Shown here piece after piece: positions 9,240-18,375 of a DNA stretch of 27,976 nucleotides (position 1 is its first letter; every line of letters starts with the position of its first letter). The translations under genes were made by a program, and so were the position numbers. The notes below the pieces were generated by a model. That model made no database searches and was not told the DNA's origin. It was given only the letters and a program-made list of their open reading frames with translations. Source of the stretch: Chloromonas sp. AAM2. Lineage: Eukaryota; Chlorophyta; Chlorophyceae; Chlamydomonadales; Chlamydomonadaceae. The DNA lies in NCBI GenBank assembly GCA_004335635.1, contig QAXH01006390.1:49830-77805 (forward strand). Direction: 5' to 3'.

Positions 9240-9981
9240 GTTTTTTTAATAAAACATTTTAATAATAAAAATATTGTTCTTTTTGTAAAGAAATAAATTT
9301 ATATTAAAAATTTTTTTTTAGTATTCTAACCTACGAATTATATATTTATATATAATTATTTATATTATATGTAGGTTTTATGTATTTTAATTTTAAATTT
9401 TCTAAAAATCGAGGAAAACAATTAATAAAAATATTTAAAATATAAATACAGAGCAAAAATCTAAAATGAAAAATATTGGATAATAAAAACTTTTTTAACT
9501 AAGAAAGTTTTTAAAATTTTTTTTTTCATTTTTGTATATATAATTAAGTATATAATTTTTTTTTTTATAAACAAGTATATATATAAAATAGTTTTCATAG
9601 ATATAAGATTTTAAATGTCCCTAATTTTAATGTATAAAGAAAATGCGCATATCTAAATTCTTTAAACTTTTATTCATCTAACGTTTTGTTTTGATTAAGT
9701 TAAAAAAATCATCTTTTTTGTAAAGTAACGTCGTTTATTTTAACAAACGAAACCTGTTTTTGTTACAGCAAGAACCCTTATTTTATACTGTTGTTATGTT
9801 TAATAAAAAAACAATGCAAAACATACAAAAACGGAAAGTTTAAACAAATAATAAAGAATATTTCCTGAATGTGGAGCTCTTAGGAAACATAACGAACTCC
9901 ACATTCAGGAAATATAATAGAATATAAGTTTAAATTAAGTGTTTAGGATGAAACAGTTTATTTAATGTAAATCCTAATGTA
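9240..9981. other. AT-rich spacer downstream of psaA
   Basis: About 740 bases without a supported gene. It contains the presumed promoter and leader of the 737-aa gene and, at 9859-9914, the psaA 3' stem-loop. A region of more mixed composition around 9630-9790 shows no recognisable frame or RNA. Confidence 0.6.
9859..9914. terminator. psaA 3' stem-loop
   Basis: Perfect 18-nt arms (9859-9876 and 9897-9914, with CCTGAATGTGGAG and its complement) around a 20-nt loop, about 70 nt past the psaA stop on the minus strand. This is the usual form of a plastid mRNA 3' end. Confidence 0.8.
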
Positions 9982-11968
9982 TTATCCAACAGCGATAATA
10001 CGTGCTAAGAAGAATGACCAAGTTGTAGCAATACCACCTAAAAGGTAGTGTGCTACACCTACAGCTCTACCTTGAGTAATACTTAAAGCACGTGGTTGAA
10101 TTGATGGTGCTACACGAAGTTTATTGTGTGCCCATACAATTGACTCAATTAACTCTTGCCAGTAACCACGGCCAGAGAAAAGGAACATTAAGGAGAAGGC
10201 CCATACGAAGTGCGCACCTAAGAACATTAGACCGTAAGCTGATAATGCTGAACCGTATGATTGAATAACTTGTGAAGATTGTGCCCAAAGGAAGTCACGT
10301 AACCAACCGTTAATTGTGTTAGAACTTTGAGCCCAGTTACCACCAGTAATGTGAGAAACACCTGAGTCAGTAACTGTACCCCAAACATCAGATTGCATTT
10401 TCCAACTGAAGTGGAAAATAACAATTGATAATGAGTTGTACATCCAGAACAGTCCAAGGAATACGTGGTCCCAAGCAGAAACTTGACAAGTACCACCACG
10501 ACCTGGACCGTCACAAGGGAAACGGAAACCTAAGTTAGCTTTATCAGGAATTAAACGAGAACTACGAGCAAATAAAACACCTTTTAATAAAATTAAAACA
10601 GTAACGTGGATTGTGAAAGCATGAATATGGTGAACAAGGAAGTCAGCAGTACCTAAAGAAATAGGCATCATAGCAACTTTACCACCTACTGCAACAACAT
10701 CACCACCCCAAGTTAAACTTGTAGAAGATAATGCATTAGGAGCTGTTAGTTGAGGTGCTGTAAAGTGAGTGTTTTGGATCCATTGTGCAAATACAGGTTG
10801 TAATTGAATAGCTGTATCAGAGAACATATCTTGTGGACGACCTAAAGCACTCATTGTATCATTGTGAATGTATAATCCGAAACTGTGGAAACCTAAGAAA
10901 ATAGAAACCCAGTTTAAGTGTGAAATAATAGCATCACGGTGACGGATTACACGGTCTAATAAGTTGTTGTAGTTGTTTGTTGGATCATAGTCACGAACCA
11001 TGAAAATAGCTGCGTGAGCACCAGCACCAACAACACAGAAACCACCAATCCACATGTGGTGTGTGAATAAAGAAAGTTGAGTACCATAATCTGTAGCTAA
11101 GTAAGGGTAAGGAGGCATTGCATACATGTGGTGAGCTACAATAATAGAAAGTGAACCAAATAAAGCTAAGTTAATAGCTAATTGAGCATGCCAAGAAGTA
11201 GTTAAAATTTCATATAAACCAACGTGACCATTACCAGTGAAAGGACCTTTGTGTGATTCTAAAATGTCTTTAATACTGTGTCCAATACCCCAGTTTGTAC
11301 GGTATTGGTGACCAGCTACTAAGAATAATACAGCAATAGCTAAGTGGTGGTGAGCTGTATCTGATAGCCATAAACCACCAGTTACAGGGTTTAAACCACC
11401 TTTAAATGTTAAGAAATCACTGTATTCTGCCCAGTTTAAAGTAAAGAATGGTGCTAATCCTTTAGCAAAACTTGGGTATAAATCAGCAATAATTGATTGG
11501 TTTAATAAGAATTCATGAGGTAATGGAATTTCTTTTGGATCAACACCAGCATCTAATAATTTGTTAACTGGTAATGATACGTGAATTTGGTGACCTGCCC
11601 AAGCTAAACTACCTAAACCTAATAAACCACTTAAGTGGTGGTTTAACATTGATTCAACGTTTTGGAACCATTCTAGTTTAGGTGCTGCTTTATGGTAGTG
11701 GAACCAACCAGCAAAGAAACAAGCAGCTGCTAATACTAAACCACCAATTGCAGTTGAGTATAATTGTAATTCACTAGTAATACCACTTGCACGCCATAGT
11801 TGGAAGAAACCAGATGTAATTTGAACACCTTGGAAACCACCACCTACGTCACCATTTAAAATTTCTTGACCTACAATTGGCCATACAACTTGTGCACTTG
11901 GTTTAATGTGTGTTGGATCAGATAACCAACCTTCATAGTTTGAGAAACGAGCACCGTGGAAGTACATA
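9982..11968 (-). CDS. psaA: Photosystem I P700 apoprotein A1, exon 3 (trans-spliced)
   Basis: PsaA and PsaB form the membrane heterodimer core of photosystem I, holding P700, most antenna chlorophylls, phylloquinone and the shared Fx iron-sulfur cluster. This exon encodes 661 residues from [14 protein letters not shown] to the end. The Fx motif [12 protein letters not shown] is present, as are the many His residues of the antenna helices (for example [11 protein letters not shown]) and the C-terminal [18 protein letters not shown] full PsaA is about 750 residues; the missing first 90 match the two short 5' exons known in chlorophycean psaA, which are not in this window. Immediately upstream is a group II intron domain V rather than coding sequence, so the open frame that runs back to 12021 includes intron. 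The exon probably begins with the T at 11968, completing a Gly codon from exon 2. Stop TAA. Confidence 0.96.
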
Positions 11969-12026
11969 GTTAGGCTTTTTGTTTGTCCTTCAGATCCGTG
12001 CATGCAACTTTCATTGCACACGGCTC
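11969..12026 (-). ncRNA. 3' end of trans-spliced group II intron (domains V-VI)
   Basis: On the minus strand 12026-11993 reads as a classic 34-nt domain V: GAGCCGTGTGC, bulge and loop with GAAA, then GCATGCACGGATC. The following 24 nt would be a short domain VI, ending CCTAAC at the exon junction, consistent with the AY ending of group II introns. The 5' half of the intron would be attached to psaA exon 2 elsewhere in the genome. The upstream limit of this 3' half is not defined. Confidence 0.9.
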
Positions 12027-12743
12027 CTATTCGTATTAATTTAATAATTATATGTATAACTTTTATACATATCTTTTAATTATTTTGAACTGTGTTGAAT
12101 ATAACAATATTTAAAAATTTTTGACGCGCGTTTTGTTTTTAAGAAACAGAAAATTTCCTTAGGGTAATAAATTTTCAAAGAAAATACGCGAAAAGAAATT
12201 TATTCAATGTCTAAGTAAATTCTTTTTCTTCTGGATTCCATAGAATATTTTGTTAAATACATAACATATGTATAAAAAATAAATTCAAGATTTAGTTTTT
12301 AATATAATTTTCTTTGAATACTTTTTAAGGTAAATCTATCAAAAAAACCTACTTGAAATATAAATAGTTTTAAAGGTATTGAATAGCTTTCATAAAATAT
12401 TAAATTACAATAATTCTAAAGTATATAAAAAAAAATAACTTATTCATTCAAAATAAGTTTTATATATAACTAAAAATAATATTCTTTAGATATATATCTA
12501 TATATTTATTATATAATTTTTCTTATAAAAATTTTTTTTTTTTTTTACATTTCTATTTTCGATCTACAAAATACAAAATAGATTAGAAATTAAATGTTTA
12601 TAAAGAATAAAATTCTTCAATAATGTTTCCTGTTAGATTAATAAAATAAAAATTTTATATCACCAAATAAATATTTTAATCCATAAAAATTTTTTAACTA
12701 GAGAGGTTATATAAAACCTACAAACTGAATAAATATAATTAAA

Positions 12744-12843
12744 GTGACGTGTGAAGCCCAAATTTCGAAGATTTTATATATCTATGGAAAATATTATAAA
12801 AATTTTTTTTGTAATCTTCTAGAAATGAGCTGCACACGTACAC
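12744..12843. other. Long imperfect hairpin with mixed base composition
   Basis: GTGACGTGTG at 12744 pairs with CACACGTACAC ending at 12843 with one bulge, and the stem continues through AGC-CA-ATTTC-GAAGATT against its partial complement. It lies between the atpE 3' end and the psaA exon 3 leader. It may be the 5' end of the psaA exon 3 precursor, a second atpE 3' structure, or a small RNA; the sequence does not tell which. Confidence 0.45.
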
Positions 12844-12855
12844 CTTTCTAAAAAA

Positions 12856-12889
12856 AAAATAATTAAGATTACAAAATCTTAATTATTTT
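12856..12889. terminator. atpE 3' stem-loop
   Basis: Perfect 15-nt arms (AAAATAATTAAGATT and its complement) with a 4-nt loop start 4 nt beyond the atpE stop on the minus strand. Confidence 0.75.
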
Positions 12890-12892
12890 GTA

Positions 12893-13300
12893 TTAAATGT
12901 TTTTTGATTTAACTGCTACTTGATAACGTGCTTTTGAACGTTTAAAAGCAAAATTAGCTTCTACTTTATCTTTAACCCCTTCAGCTTTTTCTAAATTATT
13001 TTTAGCTGTTTCAAAATTATTTTTAGCTTCTTCAGGATCAATATTTTCTGAAGATTGTGCTTCATTTGCTAAAATAGTTACAACATTTTGTTTAACAAGT
13101 GCAAAACCACCCATAATTGCTAAAGAAGTCCATTCTTGATTTGTACGAATAAGCATTGCACCTACATCTAAACCTGTAATAATAGGTGCGTGGTTTTTTA
13201 AAACACCCATATCACCTGTTTCAGTAGGTAAAATAATTTCGTCAGCTTGACCATTCCAAAAAGGACGTTCTGGTGTTAAAATTGAAATTTGTAAATTCAT
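12893..13300 (-). CDS. atpE: ATP synthase CF1 epsilon subunit
   Basis: The epsilon subunit is part of the central stalk of the chloroplast ATP synthase and restrains ATP hydrolysis. The 135 residues match the usual length. The N-terminal beta-sandwich starts MNLQISILTPERPFWNGQADEIILPTETGDMGVLKNHAP (shown only in part: the ILTP, ILPT-x-G-x-x-G-x-L and NHAP motifs are diagnostic), followed by an Ala/Glu/Lys-rich C-terminal helical pair. The gene follows rps7 on the same strand with a 684-nt spacer; rps7 and atpE are neighbours in Chlamydomonas as well. The ATG at 13298-13300 has only an A/T leader. Stop TAA, followed by a stem-loop. Confidence 0.97.
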   Translation of the reverse strand: MNLQISILTPERPFWNGQADEIILPTETGDMGVLKNHAPIITGLDVGAMLIRTNQEWTSLAIMGGFALVKQNVVTILANEAQSSENIDPEEAKNNFETAKNNLEKAEGVKDKVEANFAFKRSKARYQVAVKSKNI

Positions 13301-13984
13301 TTTTATTTATTTTTTTTTTTTTAGGTTTTTGCATGCCAGGTAACATAAAATCAACTTTATTATGTTGCTTTGCGACCCCCTAAGAGTACAAATACAATAG
13401 TATAAAAAGATAATACTTTTTCGTTTACAAAAATAAAGTTAAAAAGTTACCTAGGATCAGTTTAACCTAAAATTTATTTTTTTATGTAGGAAAAAACCTA
13501 AGGTTTTTTATTAAGGACCTTTTAGCCATAGACAAAAAGCCCGCCTTTAGAAAATTCAAAAAATAGAAAAATTATAAATTTTCCAGAGGAAAATTTATTC
13601 CCCCTAGGGAAATTTTTCTTCCCTTTAAGAATTTTTTTAATCCGATGTTACGTTTTTGACGAAACATCGTAAATTTTCTTAAGAAATTTTTCATTATTCG
13701 AAGATTTTAAACGTCAGTGAAAAATTTCCTTGAATTTTTCATTTGGGATTTAAAACTTCGGGATTTTTTTTTATCTTTTAGAGATTATGACAAAGAAATT
13801 CTTACATAAAAATTTATTCTCATAATCTTAAAACTTTCAATTAATCAGAACTTAACGTGAATTTTAAAAGTTTTTTATTTGTTAACAAACAATAGTAAAT
13901 TTAATAGAATAAAAACTTTTTATAAATATAGAACAAATTTTATAAATAAATTATATTAAAATAGAATTTGTATTCTATTAACTA
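13301..13984. other. rps7-atpE spacer with dispersed repeats
   Basis: No gene is seen. It contains a two-hairpin dispersed repeat at 13487-13548, a CGATGTT...AACATCG hairpin of the second family at about 13641-13672, and several imperfect AT hairpins. Confidence 0.65.
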
Positions 13985-14491
13985 TTAAAGTGTAATTTGA
14001 GTTACAGCATTAATTACAAGTTGAGGTTTTCGAGAATACATAGCATTATTTACAGCAATTTTATGTAACTCATCTTTTTTACGAGTAGCATAACCAGTTT
14101 TTTTATAAGCTTCAATAATTTCATTTTTTAATTTATTTAACATGGGTTGACCTGAACGTTTCTGGCAACCTTCAAGTATCCATCTAAGTGCAGTTGCTTT
14201 TGATCTATCTCCTGTTCGTAAAACACGAGGTACTAATTGAATGGCCCCCGCACGACGTCGTGGTTTAATTTCTACTCTAGGAGTTACATTATCTAAAGCT
14301 GTTTCAAAAACTTCAACAGGGTTTTGTCCTAAAGTTTCGCCGATTTCTTTTAATGAATTATAAACAATTCGATAAGCAATTGTTTTTTTCCCACTTTTTA
14401 AAACACGATTAATTAACATATGTACAGAAACACTATTATAAATTGGATCAGGTAATAGTGTGCGTTTTTTCTTTAATGGATGACGTGGCAT
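13985..14491 (-). CDS. rps7: Plastid 30S ribosomal protein S7
   Basis: S7 nucleates assembly of the 3' head domain of 16S rRNA. The 168-residue protein shows the family's signature blocks: [19 protein letters not shown] at the start, [19 protein letters not shown], the [19 protein letters not shown] region, and the [10 protein letters not shown] and [12 protein letters not shown] segments of the helical core. Length is a little over the 155-residue land-plant form, mainly through short internal insertions. The ATG is at 14489-14491 after a long T-rich (minus-strand A-rich) leader with no Shine-Dalgarno sequence. Stop TAA, followed by a weak 8-bp hairpin at 13960-13979. Confidence 0.97.
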   Translation of the reverse strand: MPRHPLKKKRTLLPDPIYNSVSVHMLINRVLKSGKKTIAYRIVYNSLKEIGETLGQNPVEVFETALDNVTPRVEIKPRRRAGAIQLVPRVLRTGDRSKATALRWILEGCQKRSGQPMLNKLKNEIIEAYKKTGYATRKKDELHKIAVNNAMYSRKPQLVINAVTQITL

Positions 14492-15123
14492 TTAAATTTT
14501 TTTTTTTTTTTATTTTTTACAACCAAAAAGGCAGATTTGAAAATTTTATAAATTTATATAAAATTCTCTTTGGCCCTTATTTTAAGGTTCAAATATTTTT
14601 TGTTAGATAGATAATTTATCTAAACTAATATAAAAAATGTGAAAAAGAATGTAGGAGATTTTAATTTTATGCAGTCTAATGAAAAAACAAAAAACCATAA
14701 AAAATATATTTGAATTTTTTTTTTTTAACTTCTTTTTTTATCAACTTTTTTTTAACGATTCTTCCAAAGATTTAGTAATAAGGGCAACGCAAAATACATT
14801 TTAAGAGAACTATGATTTGTTCGCGCAGTTAAAAAATTAGCAAATAATTTTTCCCCTTGATGTCGCATAATGGTTGACAAAAATATTTTATTTCTTATTA
14901 AAGAAATAATTATTAAAATTATCCATTTTTTAGCGCTCTATTAATCATACTCAAAAAACTATTTTGCGTATTGTGTGTGTTTTTTTGAATTTATATATTA
15001 TAAATATATAAATATTGTAACTTTTCTTAAAGATTAATAATCTCTCTTAGAGATATTATTAACTTCAACAATTATTAAAAATTTTATTTAAGAATACTAA
15101 ACATTAATTAATGTTTCTTAATA
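14492..15123. other. rps14-rps7 spacer
   Basis: Mostly AT-rich with no recognised gene. The part at about 14752-14935 is less AT-biased and open on the minus strand; it is listed separately. A perfect 18-nt palindrome at 15099-15116 lies just after the rps14 stop. Confidence 0.6.
14752..14868 (-). CDS. Possible short unidentified ORF (38 codons)
   Basis: The minus strand has an ATG at 14866-14868 and a frame ending in TAA at 14752, giving MRHQGEKLFANF...LNLWKNR. The same frame is open upstream to about 14935 without another ATG and begins with an Ile/Leu-rich stretch that could span a membrane. Base composition is less AT-biased than the surrounding spacer. I do not recognise it as any small plastid gene (psb, pet, psa, rpl36, ycf12 were considered). 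It may be a gene remnant rather than a gene. Confidence 0.25.
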   Translation of the reverse strand: MRHQGEKLFANFLTARTNHSSLKMYFALPLLLNLWKNR

Positions 15124-15426
15124 TTACCAACTTGATTTTTTAACACCAGGTAATAAACCTTGATGAGCCATTTCACGTAAAACATGACGTGATAAACCAA
15201 AGTCTCGGTAAAAACCTCTAGGTCGACCTGTAATCATACAACGATTGTGTAATCGTACAAAAGAACTATTTTTTGGTAAAGCTTGGATTTTTCTATGTAA
15301 AGCTAGTTTTTCTTTTAAAATAGTAGATTCTTTCATAAGTTTTTTTAAAATTTCACGTTTTTTAGCATATTTCATTACAAGACGTTGACGCTTTAATTCA
15401 CGTTGAACCATACTTTTTTTTGCCAT
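15124..15426 (-). CDS. rps14: Plastid 30S ribosomal protein S14
   Basis: S14 binds the head of the small ribosomal subunit. The protein has exactly 100 residues, the usual plastid length. It starts [16 protein letters not shown] and contains the diagnostic [24 protein letters not shown] block (quoted in part) and the C-terminal [11 protein letters not shown]. It is the Zn-independent C-minus form, lacking the CxxC pairs. The ATG is at 15424-15426 and the stop is TAA, with the palindrome at 15099-15116 just downstream. It lies between psbM and rps7 on the same strand. Confidence 0.97.
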   Translation of the reverse strand: MAKKSMVQRELKRQRLVMKYAKKREILKKLMKESTILKEKLALHRKIQALPKNSSFVRLHNRCMITGRPRGFYRDFGLSRHVLREMAHQGLLPGVKKSSW

Positions 15427-16046
15427 ATTATTATTATTAATATATATTTTTTTTTTAATATTCTTATTAATTACTACTTTAGTAATTAAAATCTCAAATC
15501 ATTTGATTTCTTATTATAAAAGAAATAAAACAGAAATCAAATAGTTCGATTTTAAACGACAATTCTATCTCAGATTTATTTTTGTAGGCAAAGTATCTAA
15601 GGATTAAATATCTTTTTAATCTAATTATATAAAACTGTCGTTAAAAAGGAATATAATCCTAAATTTATAACTATATATATCTTAATTGGTCTTTATTAAT
15701 TTTTATTATTATATATTTTTTTAAGGAGATTTGTTATTTATACATAAATTTGTTGGAAAAAACTAAGGTTTTTCGCCCCGCCTTTAAATGTTTTAAAATT
15801 ACTCAATTAATGTAATGGAAAATACTAGATTAATTTTTTATAAACTCCGTGTTTCTACGAAACACGGAGTTACAGTTTTACCTAATAAGGTGTAGTTTTC
15901 TTTACGTAAAAAGAATTATAAATGGATTTTTATTTTACGCGCTGGCGAAAATCCTTAGGGAAAAATAAAATATTTTTCCTACTTTATGAGCAAATAATTA
16001 TCATATACCTTTAAAATTTTAATTTTATTATCTTTATGAAACAATA
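15427..16046. other. psbM-rps14 spacer
   Basis: No gene is seen. It carries a dispersed repeat at 15753-15785 and a 13-bp stem-loop at 15843-15871. Confidence 0.65.
15843..15871. terminator. 13-bp stem-loop downstream of psbM
   Basis: AACTCCGTGTTTC and its exact complement flank the 3-nt loop TAC. It is 176 nt past the psbM stop on the minus strand and may be the psbM mRNA end. Confidence 0.6.
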
Positions 16047-16157
16047 CTAAGATTCAGATTGTTCTGATGCTGTTTTAACATAAAGAATTAATAAGAAAGA
16101 AGTTGGGATAATAATAAATAAAGCAGTTGCAATTAATCCTAGAATATTTACTTCCAT
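16047..16157 (-). CDS. psbM: Photosystem II protein M
   Basis: PsbM is a one-span membrane protein at the photosystem II dimer interface. The minus strand from the ATG at 16155-16157 encodes 36 residues: [20 protein letters not shown], then [16 protein letters not shown], ending with TAG. The start and transmembrane segment match the family, and the length is usual (about 34-36). It is the only standard gene in the window ending in TAG. It sits next to psbZ, as in other Chlamydomonadales. There is no nearby Shine-Dalgarno sequence. Confidence 0.95.
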   Translation of the reverse strand: MEVNILGLIATALFIIIPTSFLLILYVKTASEQSES

Positions 16158-16887
16158 ATTGTTTATTTTTGGTTTTTAAGGAGAATTGAGTGAATTCTTT
16201 TTGAATTCTTGAGAAAAAGAATTTAATATATGAAAATATTAAATTAATAAGGCGAAATAAAATCGGCGGCGAAAATTCTAAAAGAATTTTCGCCGTAGGA
16301 AGAAATTCTTTTAGAATTTCTTCCGACAGATATTATTTATAAACGCGCTTTGGAACAAACTTTTTTGCTTAGGAATAAAAACTAAAGATTTTATTCCGCC
16401 TTAGTTCTCGACGGAAAATTAAAGTAAACAGTTTAAAAACTATTTAACAGTTTTTCTTTACTATCTTATAAAAGATAGTCGTTTTCTTTTAAGGAACTAT
16501 TTAAGATACATTCTTTATTTTTGTTTAAAAGATTTTCTCTCTTAAAAAGATGAACCTATAAAGGATTTTTAAGTAAATCAGTCCTATAAAGGTTTTGTTT
16601 TTCTGAAAAAAATAAAAATTCAATTTTTATTTTATAAGAAAATAAAAAAAAAAAATTTAAAAATTTTGAATTTTAGAATATTATACTGTGCTAACATAAA
16701 TCCTTTGTACAAGTTTCTATAAAATATTTATTAAAATTATTCAGCGTTTCGTCTTCGACCAAATAAAAAAAATTTTTCGTGAAAAATTTTTGATTGGATT
16801 TAAAAGTAAAAAAAAGGCTGAATAATTATTATTATAAATGCTAAATCCAGAATTTTGAGGATATAATAGAATTAACGGAAAAAAAAA
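16158..16887. other. psbZ-psbM spacer with hairpins
   Basis: No gene is seen. Two adjacent hairpins lie at 16267-16295 (CGGCGAAAATTCT arms) and 16298-16324 (GGAAGAAATTCT arms). A GGAATAAAA...TTTTATTCC hairpin at 16372-16397 resembles one found inside ccsA. Confidence 0.65.
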
Positions 16888-17076
16888 TTAAACTGCAAAA
16901 GAATTAAATACACCAACAGCAAATACTAATAAAAACCATAAACTTAAACCAGAGAAAACTACCCCTTTGTTTTCAGTCCAACCATTAGGAGAAGCAAATA
17001 CAACTGGTACACCTACAACTAATGCTAAAGAAACTAAAACTAAACCAAATAAGGCAATTTGAAGAATTGATGTCAT
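16888..17076 (-). CDS. psbZ: Photosystem II protein Z
   Basis: PsbZ (Ycf9) is a two-span membrane subunit at the edge of the photosystem II core that helps hold the light-harvesting antenna. The 62 residues match the family length exactly. Helix 1 is [20 protein letters not shown], the loop carries [12 protein letters not shown], and helix 2 is [17 protein letters not shown]. The start is ATG at 17074-17076 with no clear Shine-Dalgarno sequence; the stop is TAA. It is followed by psbM on the same strand. Confidence 0.97.
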   Translation of the reverse strand: MTSILQIALFGLVLVSLALVVGVPVVFASPNGWTENKGVVFSGLSLWFLLVFAVGVFNSFAV

Positions 17077-17354
17077 ATGAATGAAAATTCAAATTTTTGT
17101 TTTTGTTACGAAGAACTTTATTTAATAGTATGAGATCTTAATCGTTAATAAATCTTCGATTTTCAAGATATTAAACTATTGTTAAAATGTTTTTAACATA
17201 GAATAGAAAAAAGTTTTTAATTTAATAATGTCGAAAGAAATTAAAAGAATTTCCTTTAAGAATATTTAAAATTTTTGAGATAATGGTTTTCTAAACCTAC
17301 ATGTTTTTCTATTCTATGCTTTTTTTAGATACGCGGAATAAATTTTATTCTGCA

Positions 17355-17411
17355 CTCGCGCCGTTGACTCGACAAGCGAGTCTAGTCGCGAGCGGACCCG
17401 CTGCGGTCCGC
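17355..17411. repeat. GC-rich nested palindrome cluster
   Basis: CTCGCG (17355) pairs with CGCGAG (17387), enclosing GACTCG (17366) and CGAGTC (17377); a second hairpin GCGGACC/GGTCCGC follows at 17392-17411. The block is far richer in G and C than anything around it. Confidence 0.7.
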
Positions 17412-17910
17412 GCAGCGGCTACTATTAAATAAAGTTCTTCACGTCTAAGATAGTAACAAAAGAACACTATTAAGAGAAATTAAAAAAATTTCTCGACAAA
17501 TACATGTGCGTAAAAATCCTATTAAATAATAAGCGCGTTAAGAAAAATTCTCGAAGAAAATTTTTCCCCCACGCAGAGGAAAAATCTTTTGTTTATTCCG
17601 TTTTATAAACGTTTTATAATTATCTAATTCAATTATTACGAAATAAAAATACAACTTTTTTATAGAAAAAGTTGTTTAAATCCGATGTTTCACGTAACAT
17701 TGTAATTGTATTTACAATTATATTTTAATATGAAAAAAACCACTAGATAATGGAATACACCGTTTTTTCATATTAAATGAAATAAATGTTGTTTTTTCAT
17801 TTTGATTTTAGGATATAACTTTATATTCTACATGATTTTTGTAGATATCTGCATATCCAGAAATTGGAACCATTACAGGTAAGTTCTGAAAACCAGTCCT
17901 ATAAAAAAGA

Positions 17911-17972
17911 AAGGAGGGCTTTTCGCCTACGTCGAAAAGCCCCTTAGGAAAAAACCTCTGGTTTTTTTCCTA
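17911..17972. repeat. Two-hairpin dispersed repeat, reverse orientation
   Basis: GGGCTTTTCGCC...GTCGAAAAGCCC followed by TTAGGAAAAAACC...GGTTTTTTTCCTA. One of about eleven members of family A; see findings. Confidence 0.75.
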
Positions 17973-18375
17973 CTAGAAAATTTTTATGGGAAAAATTTTT
18001 TAATAATTAAAAAATTCGCATTTCTTGAATGTTTTATCAAAGACAAAACATTGAATTAAACGAAATATTGAATTAATAAAGAATAAAAAAATTTTTTTTT
18101 TTCTTTTTGAAAAACATTGAATCTAAAATAAATTTTCAATTTTTTTGAGATTCTATAAACAATTTCACTTTTATAACAAATAAACCCGGGACAAAATATC
18201 TCGATTTTATCCCATAAACTTACGTTTTTTTTTTTTTTTCAATGTCTACTCGATCTCTTTGATACCTGTGAGAAAGATGAAAACATTGAATTCAAAAGAA
18301 ATCGAAAATTTCTTTTGAATCCCACAAAAAAATTATTTTTTTTGTAAAGTTTACAAGTTATATAATATTATACTA

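Larger units (their letters stand above)
12027..12892. other. Spacer upstream of psaA exon 3, with a long imperfect hairpin
   Basis: The part next to 12027 should belong to the 3' half of the split intron. No protein gene or tRNA is seen. An imperfect hairpin of about 30 bp (arms about 12744-12774 and 12813-12843) and the atpE terminator at 12856-12889 are the notable structures. Confidence 0.6.
17077..18375. other. Long ccsA-psbZ spacer rich in palindromes
   Basis: About 1.3 kb without a supported gene. It holds the GC-rich nested palindromes at 17355-17411, a 15-bp stem at 17722-17775, a two-hairpin repeat at 17911-17972 and repeats of the CAATGTTT family at about 18018-18065 and 18238-18322. 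A short minus-strand frame of mixed composition near 17818-17910 (…GFQNLPVMVPISGY… then stop) is not recognised. Confidence 0.6.

Noticed and set aside
10227..10514. Second minus-strand frame within psaA
   Set aside because: Out-of-frame shadow of psaA exon 3.
11969..12021. N-terminal extension of psaA (18 codons before MYFHG)
   Set aside because: Those codons are the group II intron domain V and VI, not exon.
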